From an uncultured Lachnospiraceae bacterium (lineage in GTDB: Bacteria; Bacillota_A; Clostridia; Lachnospirales; Lachnospiraceae), in NCBI GenBank assembly GCA_947177885.1, contig CAMWWF010000237.1:1-5138 (forward strand): 5,138 nucleotides of DNA, in the 5' to 3' direction. Made by a program: the position numbers and the translations under genes. Numbering within the stretch: the stretch's first letter is position 1; every line of letters starts with the position of its first letter. Positions 1 through 5,138 of this stretch are shown here, one piece after another. The notes beneath the pieces are model-generated. The model was not told where the DNA came from. It saw only the letters and a program-made list of their open reading frames with translations, and ran no database searches.

Positions 1-333
1 CTGATGGGTGAAAGATATAAGATGGCTACCAAGGAGACCAAGGCGGTGCTCCGCGGTGAGTATGGCCAGACTGTAAAGCCCATGAGCCAGGAGATCATCG
101 ACAAGGTTATTCCCGGCGAGACCAGACTGACCGGGCGTTTCGCAGATACGCTGCCCAGCGAGATGGATAAGCTGGAGAGCGAGATGAAGGAATGGAAGCA
201 GCAGGATGAGGACGTGCTTTCCTATGCATTGTTCCCTCAGGTTGCCACCGACTTCTTCAAATATCGTCAGGCACAGCAGGACAAGGTTGATATGACTCAG
301 GCTGACACTAAGAATGGGGCATATCCCGTATAA
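1..333 (+). CDS. oadA: Oxaloacetate decarboxylase alpha / pyruvate carboxylase B-type carboxyltransferase, C-terminal fragment
   Basis: This is the last 110 residues of a carboxyltransferase; the gene enters from the left edge in frame 1 and ends at TAA 331-333. Proteins of this family move a carboxyl group between oxaloacetate and a biotin carrier, as the cytoplasmic subunit of a Na+-pumping decarboxylase or as the B subunit of a two-subunit pyruvate carboxylase. The visible part matches the conserved PYC/OADA C-terminal region: GERYKM near the start, LRGEYGQTVKP, then EDVLSYALFPQVA followed by FFKYRQAQQ. It ends in NGAYPV with no biotinyl domain and no MKM biotinylation motif, so the biotin carrier must be a separate protein. 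The catalytic barrel lies outside the window, so decarboxylase and carboxylase roles cannot be separated. The family call is strong; the exact enzyme name is an inference. Confidence 0.85.
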   Translation: MMGERYKMATKETKAVLRGEYGQTVKPMSQEIIDKVIPGETRLTGRFADTLPSEMDKLESEMKEWKQQDEDVLSYALFPQVATDFFKYRQAQQDKVDMTQADTKNGAYPV

Positions 334-360
334 GCGTGTAGAGAGCGAGTTACGCACGTA

Positions 361-415
361 TCTTTCCACGGACCGTTTGTGCCGGCCGTGTCGGCAGACG
401 GGAAGCGTGAAGAGA
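361..415 (+). other. Long imperfect hairpin in the 3' region of the carboxyltransferase gene
   Basis: The outer arms 361-370 (tctttccacg) and 406-415 (cgtgaagaga) pair at nine of ten positions, one of them a G-U wobble. After a small internal loop, 373-378 pairs with 396-401 and 381-384 (gccg) pairs with 392-395 (cggc), closing a 7-nt loop at 385-391. It lies between the stop codon and the terminator, so it would be transcribed as 3' untranslated RNA. No U-run follows it, so it is not itself a terminator. It may stabilise the message end or be the body of a 3'-derived small RNA; I do not recognise a known family. Confidence 0.45.
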
Positions 416-441
416 CAGAATATATGAATTTCAGGCAGAAC

Positions 442-476
442 AGACAGCATCGGAAAGCAGTTTCCGATGCTGTTTT
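442..476 (+). terminator. Intrinsic (Rho-independent) terminator
   Basis: A perfect 13-bp inverted repeat pairs 444-456 (acagcatcggaaa) with 461-473 (tttccgatgctgt) around a 4-nt gcag loop. A wobble and an A-T pair extend it to 442-475. The stem runs into TTTT at 473-476, then AAAT. The T-run is short but the stem is long. It sits 109 nt after the carboxyltransferase stop and before the next promoter, so it should end the upstream transcript. The reverse strand has no good T-run after the stem, so it appears one-directional. Confidence 0.85.
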
Positions 477-511
477 AAATGTGCCGGGCGCTTCTCTACT
501 CGATTATTCCC

Positions 512-525
512 TCAATTGCTATTGA
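512..525. promoter_or_regulatory. Candidate operator overlapping the tetR -35 box
   Basis: TCAAT-tgct-ATTGA is a 5-bp perfect inverted repeat with a 4-nt spacer. Its right arm overlaps the first three bases of the -35 hexamer at 522-527. TetR-family repressors commonly bind short palindromes over their own promoter, so this is a reasonable autoregulatory site. The arms are short and could occur by chance. Confidence 0.25.
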
Positions 526-551
526 CAAAGTGCCCAAAGATTAGGTAAGAT
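522..551 (+). promoter_or_regulatory. Sigma-A promoter for the tetR-rpiR unit
   Basis: A perfect -35 hexamer TTGACA (522-527) is followed after 18 bp by TAAGAT (546-551), which matches four of six positions of TATAAT including the key first, second and last bases. Transcription would start near 558, giving a leader of about 45 nt before the ATG at 604. It lies just after the upstream terminator, where a new transcription unit is expected. Confidence 0.7.
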
Positions 552-603
552 AACAAGTGTAATGCGATAAAACAGCACAAAGACAGAATGGGAAGGAAAA
601 AGT

Positions 604-1158
604 ATGGCTCGTAAAGAAACAATTACTATCGATATGATTCTCGATACTGCATTTGCCATGACCAGGGAGGAAGGATTCGTAAATGTCACTGCGAGGAAGG
701 TGGCTGCAAAAACGGGCTGTTCCACTCAACCCATATTCCGGGTCTACAAGAATATGGACGAGCTGTGGCGAGCGGTCTATGATAGGGCATCCGTCTTTTT
801 CCATGATTTTTACAGCCGGTACCACGGAACGGGGAAGACACCCTTTGCGAATCTCGGTATGGCATACATTGCTTTTGCAAGAGAAGAACGCCATCTGTTT
901 GAACTGCTGTTTGTGACAGACGTACCTTATAAAAAGGGAATGTACGAGCTGCTGAACGGCTCGGAGGGCAATGTTGTCTGTGAGATCAATCTTGCCAAGG
1001 CTGCAGGGTGTGCAGATCCCGGTGACCTGTTTGTCAAGATGTGGATATTTATCCATGGTGCGGCCTGTATGACAATGACGGGGGATTATGACCTCAATGA
1101 CGCGCAGACGCTGGAATTGTTGGAACGCTCCTATGAGGCCTTTATGAGCAAAAGGTAA
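604..1158 (+). CDS. TetR/AcrR-family transcriptional regulator
   Basis: This 184-residue protein has the size and layout of a TetR-family dimeric repressor, in which a small ligand releases the protein from DNA. The N-terminal DNA-binding domain spans about residues 8-55. Its helix-turn-helix is VTARKVAAKTGCSTQPIFR (28-46), followed by the family hallmark YKNMDEL. The remaining helices (about 60-182) form the ligand and dimer domain; W147 and HG at 151-152 (KMWIFIHGAACM) recall the WHG-type C-terminal domain. The start is set by GGAAGG at 591-596, 7 nt before the ATG. An ATG at 588 is out of frame. rpiR follows after 12 nt, so the two are probably co-transcribed. No transporter or enzyme target lies beside it, so its ligand and regulon are unknown; autoregulation is plausible. 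Family certain, role inferred. Confidence 0.93.
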   Translation: MARKETITIDMILDTAFAMTREEGFVNVTARKVAAKTGCSTQPIFRVYKNMDELWRAVYDRASVFFHDFYSRYHGTGKTPFANLGMAYIAFAREERHLFELLFVTDVPYKKGMYELLNGSEGNVVCEINLAKAAGCADPGDLFVKMWIFIHGAACMTMTGDYDLNDAQTLELLERSYEAFMSKR

Positions 1159-1170
1159 GGAGCCTGATGT

Positions 1171-2088
1171 ATGGACAACAATTATGATGTTTTAAGCAGG
1201 ATTTCAGAGCAATATAATAAGATGAGCAAGAGCCATAAGGCGATTGCCGGTTTCATCTTTGATCACTATGATCAGGCGGTATTTATGACAGCCGCAAAGC
1301 TGGGAGAAACATTGGGGATCAGTGAATCCACAGTGGTGCGCTTTGCGGACCGGGTGGGTTATGCCGGTTATCCGGAGTTCCAGCGCGCGCTGGAGGAATG
1401 TGTTAAGGGCAAGCTCAGCAGTATCCAGAAGATGGATGCCAAATATGGAAAGAGCACCCAGTCGGAGGTTCTTACTTCTGTGATCTCCGCGGATATCGAA
1501 AAGCTCCAGCATACCATAGACAATCTGGAACCGGCGGCATTTGAGTCTGCGGTGGAGACGATCCTTGCTGCAGACACTGTTTATATCATGGGACTTCGCA
1601 GCAATGAACCGCTGGCGGGATTTTTACACTTTTATCTCAATATGATCCGGGGCAGTGTGGTGCTGTTAAAGACGACAAGCGTCAGCGAGACATTTGAACA
1701 GATGATCCGCATTGGTGAGAAGGACTGCTTTATAGGCATCAGCTTTCCCAGATATTCCATGCGGACCCTTAAGGCCATGGAATTCGCCAGCGACCGAAAT
1801 GCAAAGGTGATCGCCGTGACGGACTCCACCCATTCTCCCATGAGTCTGTATTCCTCCTGCAATCTGCTGGCGAGGAGCGATATGGTCTCCATCGTGGATT
1901 CCCTGGTGGCGCCCTTGAGCGTGATCAATGCTCTGGTGGTGGCATTGTGTCTCCGCTGTCCGCAGGATGTAAAACGGAACCTGGAGATGCTGGAGGAAAC
2001 CTGGAATAATTATCAGGTATATCTGAATGATGAGATCAACTTTATCGATGATGAACCTATGATAAACTATACTTTGCACAGGGAATAG
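1171..2088 (+). CDS. MurR/RpiR-family transcriptional regulator with SIS domain
   Basis: This 305-residue protein has the two-domain plan and normal length of the RpiR family. Members sense phosphosugars and regulate sugar or amino-sugar metabolism. The N-terminal RpiR-type HTH domain covers about residues 5-80; its helix-turn-helix is AAKLGETLGISESTVVRFAD (41-60), followed by the typical VGYAGYPEFQ. A linker (about 81-120) leads to a SIS phosphosugar-binding domain (about 125-260), seen in VYIMGLRSNEP, GISFPRYSMRTLKAMEFA and KVIAVTDSTHSPM. The tail after about 270 is helical and acidic. AAGGAG at 1157-1162, 8 nt before the ATG, overlaps the tetR stop, so the two genes are tightly linked. No sugar genes are nearby, so the effector cannot be named. 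Confidence 0.93.
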   Translation: MDNNYDVLSRISEQYNKMSKSHKAIAGFIFDHYDQAVFMTAAKLGETLGISESTVVRFADRVGYAGYPEFQRALEECVKGKLSSIQKMDAKYGKSTQSEVLTSVISADIEKLQHTIDNLEPAAFESAVETILAADTVYIMGLRSNEPLAGFLHFYLNMIRGSVVLLKTTSVSETFEQMIRIGEKDCFIGISFPRYSMRTLKAMEFASDRNAKVIAVTDSTHSPMSLYSSCNLLARSDMVSIVDSLVAPLSVINALVVALCLRCPQDVKRNLEMLEETWNNYQVYLNDEINFIDDEPMINYTLHRE

Positions 2089-2300
2089 TATGAGAAGCAC
2101 TTCTGATTGCCTGCAGCGATTTGCACTCACTGCAGGGGCTGCTTCGTGAAGCAGTGCCGGGTCTCGCGCCGGGGCATGCCGGGCGCTCTTCGCATGGAAG
2201 ATCCGTGTCGCCGGAGCGGGCAGACGTTGGCGTGAAAAAGAGACTTTATGGAATCAGGAACAGGACAATAAACTTTCGGAACGGAAAGGTGAACAGTGTG
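2089..2300. other. Intergenic region with a run of short hairpins; no gene seen
   Basis: Several inverted repeats follow one another: AGAA/TTCT (2093-2104), CCTGCAG/CTGCAGG (2110-2136, 13-nt loop), CTGCTT/AAGCAG around CGTG (2139-2154), GCGCC/GGCGC (2166-2186) and TCTTC/GAAGA around GCATG (2187-2201). None is followed by a T-run, so I do not call a terminator. The part to about 2235 is visibly GC-rich; the rest is AT-richer and leads to the flavoprotein ribosome site. Short open frames here (for example 2090-2149, 19 codons) lack ribosome sites. No clear promoter was found, though the flavoprotein gene may have its own. It could be a dispersed intergenic repeat or a structured leader RNA. The pairings are seen; the role is unknown. 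Confidence 0.5.
2285..2292 (+). promoter_or_regulatory. Ribosome binding site that sets the flavoprotein start
   Basis: AAAGGTGA lies 8 nt before the ATG at 2301. It supports that start over the upstream in-frame ATG at 2121, which would add 60 residues unlike the family. A GTG at 2298 is also in frame and would add only one residue. Confidence 0.7.
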
Positions 2301-3581
2301 ATGGGCAAGGTGATCGTAATCGGCGGAGGCGCCGCAGGAATGATGGCGGCCATTGCGGCAGCCGACAGCGGGGCAGAGGTATGCCTGATAGAAAAGAATG
2401 AAAAACTGGGAAAGAAGCTGTTTATTACCGGTAAAGGGCGCTGCAATGTGACCAATGCGGCGGATATGGATGTATTGTTTCAAAATGTGTGTACCAACAG
2501 TAAGTTCCTTTACAGCGCTTTCTACGGATACGACAATCAGGCGGTTATGGCCTTTCTGGAAAATGCAGGCTGTCCGCTGAAGACAGAGCGGGGAGGAAGA
2601 GTATTCCCCATGTCAGACCATTCATCCGATGTGATCGCCGCTTTTCAGCGGGAACTGAAAAGGCGTGATGTGAAAATATTACTGAACACCAAAGTGGACC
2701 ATATTTGGATGAGGATGCAGGAAGTGCAGGAGGGAGACACGGAAATAAGGGATTTCGGATGCGGTTATAAAGTAAAAGAGAAAATGGCGTTTGCCGGAGT
2801 GAGACTTGCGGATGGCCGTACCATATCAGGAGATAAGGGTATCATATGTACCGGGGGTATGTCATATCCTTCCACCGGTTCTACCGGCGACGGGTATCGT
2901 TTTGCCGAGCAGACAGAGCATAAGGTCACGAAGCTCAGTCCGGCGCTGGTTCCTTTCAATATCGCGGAAAAGTGGTGCGGAGCGCTGATGGGACTTGCCC
3001 TGAAAAATGTCTCCGTCACCATGACTGCAGGAAAAAAGCGCCTGTACGAAGGTTTTGGAGAGATGCTGTTCACCCATTTCGGGGTCAGCGGCCCCCTGAT
3101 CCTCTCTGCCAGCAGCTATTATCACGGAGAGGGGGATGCAAAGCTTTACATCGATCTGAAGCCGGCCATGGATGAGGAGCAGCTGGACAGGCGTATCCTC
3201 CGGGATTTTGATGATAATAAGAACAGGCAGTTTAAGAATTCTCTGAGCGGACTCTTTCCTGCGAAGCTGATCCCTGTTATGATAGAATTATCGGGAATAC
3301 GGCCTGAAAAGAAAGTGAATGAGATCACAAAGGAGGAACGCAGGAGTTTCGGCAGATTGATCAAGAAGCTTCCGCTCACCATTGAAGGCACAAGAGGATT
3401 TGAGGAAGCAATCATTACCAGAGGAGGTGTTTCGGTCAGGGATATCAATCCCTCCACCATGGAATCCCGAAAGGTGGACGGGCTGTATTTTGCAGGGGAG
3501 GTACTGGATCTGGACGCGTTGACGGGCGGATTCAATCTTCAGATCGCATGGTCCACGGGACATCTTGCCGGGACAATGTAA
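2301..3581 (+). CDS. HI0933/BaiN-family NAD(P)/FAD-dependent oxidoreductase
   Basis: This 426-residue protein belongs to the HI0933-like (YhiN/BaiN) flavoprotein family. It opens directly with an FAD-binding Rossmann motif, VIGGGAAGMMAA (residues 5-16), with an acidic end of the second strand at LIEKNE (29-34). The family signature KKLFITGKGRCNVTN spans 38-52. GGMSYPSTGSTGDGYRFA (185-202) and the closing FAGEVLDLDALTGGFNLQ (397-414) are also typical. Residues about 136-163 look like a short charged insertion in the loop before VRLADGRTI. The substrate is unknown: RefSeq-style names include aminoacetone oxidase family, and one relative (BaiN of Clostridium scindens) was proposed to reduce bile-acid intermediates. 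Its place before cmk and ispH suggests a general rather than a bile-acid role. The stop is 25 nt before cmk, so the genes are probably one operon. Family certain, function open. Confidence 0.95.
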   Translation: MGKVIVIGGGAAGMMAAIAAADSGAEVCLIEKNEKLGKKLFITGKGRCNVTNAADMDVLFQNVCTNSKFLYSAFYGYDNQAVMAFLENAGCPLKTERGGRVFPMSDHSSDVIAAFQRELKRRDVKILLNTKVDHIWMRMQEVQEGDTEIRDFGCGYKVKEKMAFAGVRLADGRTISGDKGIICTGGMSYPSTGSTGDGYRFAEQTEHKVTKLSPALVPFNIAEKWCGALMGLALKNVSVTMTAGKKRLYEGFGEMLFTHFGVSGPLILSASSYYHGEGDAKLYIDLKPAMDEEQLDRRILRDFDDNKNRQFKNSLSGLFPAKLIPVMIELSGIRPEKKVNEITKEERRSFGRLIKKLPLTIEGTRGFEEAIITRGGVSVRDINPSTMESRKVDGLYFAGEVLDLDALTGGFNLQIAWSTGHLAGTM

Positions 3582-3606
3582 GGGAAACAGACAGGAGGAG
3601 TGAAAG

Positions 3607-4269
3607 ATGAGTTATAATATTGCCATTGACGGGCCGGCAGGAGCAGGGAAGAGTACGATTGCCAGAGCGGCGGCCGGGAAAATGAATCTGATCTATGTAG
3701 ACACGGGGGCCATGTACAGGGCAATGGCTCTGTTCATGGTCAGGGAAGGCGTGGATCTGCAGGATGAGTCGGCGATCATCCAAAAGTGCCGGGAGGCGGA
3801 TATCACGATCCGTTACGAGGACGGTGTGCAGGTAGTCCTTCTCAACGGAGAGAATGTCAATGCATATCTGCGCACGGAGGAAGTGGGACATGCGGCTTCC
3901 ATTGTCAGTGTGATCCCGGAGGTGAGAGAGAAGCTGGTGGAGCTGCAAAAGCGGCTGGCGGCGGAGAGCGACTGCATTATGGACGGCAGGGACATAGGCA
4001 CCTGTGTGCTGCCCCATGCGGACCGAAAGATCTATCTCACAGCCAGCAGTGCGGTGCGGGCCGGGAGAAGATATGACGAGCTGACTGCAAAAGGTGAGAG
4101 CTGTGATCTGAAGAAGATACAGAAGGACATTGAAGAGCGGGATTACCGCGATATGCACAGAGAGGCTTCCCCTCTGAGACAGGCGGAGGATGCGGTGCTG
4201 GTAGATACCTCCGATATGACGGTGGAAGAGGTGATCGACAGGATACTCGCCATCTGTGCGAGGCAGTAA
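3607..4269 (+). CDS. cmk: (d)CMP kinase (cytidylate kinase)
   Basis: This cytoplasmic enzyme phosphorylates CMP and dCMP with ATP, giving CDP and dCDP for RNA, DNA and lipid precursor synthesis. At 220 residues it has full family length. The Walker A P-loop GPAGAGKST is at 9-17 (Lys15). The CMP-binding signature VDTGAMYRAM follows at 31-40, with Asp32, Arg38 and neighbours intact. GRDIGT at 127-132 is the conserved substrate-contact motif, and RAGRRYDEL with ERDYRDMHRE (177-186) forms the lid and arginine cluster. The insert at about 62-95 corresponds to the NMP-binding domain typical of bacterial Cmk. An excellent AGGAGG at 3593-3598, 8 nt before the ATG, fixes the start. It sits between the flavoprotein and ispH on the same strand, in the usual Lachnospiraceae order. 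No anomaly seen. Confidence 0.97.
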   Translation: MSYNIAIDGPAGAGKSTIARAAAGKMNLIYVDTGAMYRAMALFMVREGVDLQDESAIIQKCREADITIRYEDGVQVVLLNGENVNAYLRTEEVGHAASIVSVIPEVREKLVELQKRLAAESDCIMDGRDIGTCVLPHADRKIYLTASSAVRAGRRYDELTAKGESCDLKKIQKDIEERDYRDMHREASPLRQAEDAVLVDTSDMTVEEVIDRILAICARQ

Positions 4270-4368
4270 TGATCAGCGGTATTTCGAAATTCCCCCATAT
4301 ATCCGCCTTTGCGGCGGGGCATGACGTCAGGGGGATCAATGACAGGAACGGAGTCGGAAGTATATTTT
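4270..4368 (+). other. cmk-ispH spacer with a hairpin and two possible ispH starts
   Basis: This 99-nt spacer contains a hairpin with stem CCGCC (4303-4307) and GGCGG (4313-4317). CCCCC at 4292-4296 could also pair with GGGGG at 4330-4334, enclosing that hairpin. The G-run is part of a Shine-Dalgarno-like AGGGGG ahead of an in-frame ATG at 4339. A palindrome TGACGTCA lies at 4322-4329. There is no T-run, so it should not end transcription. It may tune ispH translation, which is inference. Confidence 0.4.
4356..4360 (+). promoter_or_regulatory. Ribosome binding site for the chosen ispH start
   Basis: GGAAG lies 8 nt before the ATG at 4369, whose product begins METRLAKCAGFCFGV like ordinary IspH proteins. 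A competing site, AGGGGG at 4329-4334, precedes the in-frame ATG at 4339 at a short spacing of 4 nt and would add ten residues. Another in-frame ATG is at 4321. Confidence 0.5.
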
Positions 4369-5138
4369 ATGGAGACGAGACTTGCAAAATGTGCCGGCTT
4401 CTGCTTTGGCGTGAAACGCGCGGCAGATACGGTGTATGAACAGGCAAAAACAGGGAAAACTATATACACCTATGGTCCCATTGTACACAATGAGGAAGTG
4501 GTGAAGGATCTGGAGAAAAAGGGAGTGACCGTTCTGGAGGGAGAGGAGGCTCTGCAGTCCCTGGACGGCGGCAGTGTCATTATCCGTGCCCACGGTGTTC
4601 CGGAAAGGATATACCGCATTTTGGAAGAGAAGGATCTGGAGTGCATTGACGCCACCTGTCCATTTGTCAAAAAGATCCACAGGATCGTGGAGAAAGCCGC
4701 CGGTGAGGGCGAACACGTTGTGATCATAGGCAGTCCCGTTCACCCTGAAGTGGAGGGGATCGTCGGCTGGTGCAAGGGTTCCGCGACAGTGCTGGAGACG
4801 GTGGAAGAGGCGGAAAGTTACGTCCCGCCCGAAGGAAAAAAGTTATGTGTCGTGTCTCAAACGACATTTAACTACAATAAATTTCATTCTATAGTTGAAA
4901 TTTTCCAGAAAAAAGGTTACAATGTTAATGTTGCTAATACCATTTGTAATGCGACAGAGGAACGACAGAGCTCAGCCAGGGAACTTGCGAGAGAGGCTGA
5001 CGTTATGATCGTAATAGGCGGTAAGCACAGTTCCAACACCAGAAAGCTGTATGAAATATGCAGTGAGGAATGTGCGGATACCTATTTTATACAGACACTG
5101 GATGACTTGCATTTAGAACTACCTAAAGCTGTTCGACT
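4369..5138 (+). CDS. ispH: 4-hydroxy-3-methylbut-2-enyl diphosphate reductase (IspH), 3' end beyond the window
   Basis: IspH (LytB) is the last enzyme of the MEP pathway. It reduces HMBPP to IPP and DMAPP with an oxygen-sensitive iron-sulfur cluster. The visible 256 residues hold nearly the whole catalytic fold. All three cluster cysteines are present: Cys12 in AGFCFGVKRA, Cys97 in DATCPFV and Cys193 in NTICNATEERQ. Substrate residues are also in place: His40 (PIVHNEE), His75 (RAHGV), His125 and catalytic Glu127 (GSPVHPEVEG), Thr165-166 (SQTTFNYN) and SSN at 221-223 (GGKHSSNTRK). The C-terminal substrate serine lies past the edge. IspH alone is usually about 280-290 residues, while many Lachnospiraceae carry an IspH-ribosomal protein S1 fusion; the window cannot show which applies here. 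An AT-rich island at 4861-4950 interrupts otherwise GC-leaning codon use. Start choice is discussed at 4356. Confidence 0.96.
   Translation, partial: METRLAKCAGFCFGVKRAADTVYEQAKTGKTIYTYGPIVHNEEVVKDLEKKGVTVLEGEEALQSLDGGSVIIRAHGVPERIYRILEEKDLECIDATCPFVKKIHRIVEKAAGEGEHVVIIGSPVHPEVEGIVGWCKGSATVLETVEEAESYVPPEGKKLCVVSQTTFNYNKFHSIVEIFQKKGYNVNVANTICNATEERQSSARELAREADVMIVIGGKHSSNTRKLYEICSEECADTYFIQTLDDLHLELPKAVR
4895..4923 (+). promoter_or_regulatory. Near-consensus promoter inside ispH
   Basis: TTGAAA (4895-4900) and TACAAT (4918-4923) are separated by exactly 17 bp, each matching five of six consensus bases. The pair lies within the AT-rich island of ispH and would start transcription near 4930, reading toward whatever follows ispH. 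Chance matches are more likely in AT-rich DNA, but the spacing and both hexamers are as good as those of the tetR promoter. Confidence 0.45.

Noticed and set aside
424..525. 33-codon open frame after the carboxyltransferase gene
   Set aside because: It spans the terminator stem and has only a weak ribosome site; more likely a chance frame.
541..1056. 171-codon open frame on the minus strand opposite tetR
   Set aside because: Cysteine- and histidine-rich translation without known domains, lying wholly over a well-supported gene.
2090..2149. 19-codon open frame starting just after the rpiR stop
   Set aside because: No ribosome site, and its sequence is explained by the inverted repeats in this gap.
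2139..2154. CTGCTT/AAGCAG hairpin as a terminator for rpiR
   Set aside because: The stem is only 6 bp and is followed by TGCCGGG rather than a T-run.
2227..2252. Possible promoter TTGGCG with a TATGGA-like -10 before the flavoprotein gene
   Set aside because: The spacing is about 14 bp and the -10 match is poor, so it does not stand as a promoter call.
2121..2300. N-terminal 60-residue extension of the flavoprotein from an upstream in-frame ATG
   Set aside because: The extension is rich in Arg, Gly and Ser, runs through the hairpin region and has no ribosome site. The family starts right before the GGGAAG motif, and a good ribosome site precedes the ATG at 2301.
3532..4158. 208-codon open frame on the minus strand opposite cmk
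   Set aside because: Low-complexity leucine- and histidine-rich translation of the antisense strand; cmk on the + strand has every family motif.
4269..4439. 56-codon open frame whose ATG overlaps the cmk stop (TAATG)
   Set aside because: It runs out of frame into the start of ispH, shows no recognisable protein features and would compete with a clear conserved gene.

Overview
This looks like a chromosomal segment of a Gram-positive anaerobe of the class Clostridia, most likely a member of the Lachnospiraceae (Clostridium cluster XIVa). The case rests on the run RpiR-type regulator, HI0933/BaiN-type flavoprotein, cytidylate kinase, IspH, an order I associate with that family. Strong AGGAGG-like ribosome binding sites and an OadA/PycB-type carboxyltransferase that ends without a biotin domain fit this. 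The assignment comes from recall of gene order and protein style, not from a search.

Layout: all recognised genes are on the + strand. (1) Positions 1-333 hold the 3' end of an oxaloacetate decarboxylase alpha-type carboxyltransferase. Its 3' region contains a long imperfect hairpin (361-415) and a convincing intrinsic terminator (442-476). (2) A good sigma-A promoter (TTGACA, 18 bp, TAAGAT) then starts a two-gene regulatory unit: a TetR/AcrR repressor (604-1158) and, 12 nt later, a MurR/RpiR regulator with a SIS domain (1171-2088). (3) A 212-nt gap (2089-2300) is filled by a run of short hairpins and has no convincing gene. (4) Next comes a housekeeping-like cluster: the HI0933/BaiN flavoprotein (2301-3581), cmk (3607-4269) and ispH (4369 to the window edge).

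The genes do not form a single pathway. Cmk supplies CDP/dCDP for nucleic acid synthesis and IspH makes the isoprenoid precursors IPP and DMAPP. The flavoprotein's substrate is unknown. The two regulators probably share a transcript and may respond to different signals, but nothing in the window identifies their ligands or targets.

I found no mobile element, CRISPR array, tRNA, rRNA or defence system, and no gene set that amounts to a new system. The most interesting signals are non-coding or embedded in coding sequence. The first is a sharp 90-nt AT-rich island inside ispH (22 of 90 G+C, against 49 of 90 on each side) that contains a near-consensus promoter. The second is the hairpin array before the flavoprotein gene. 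The third is the structured 3' region of the first gene.
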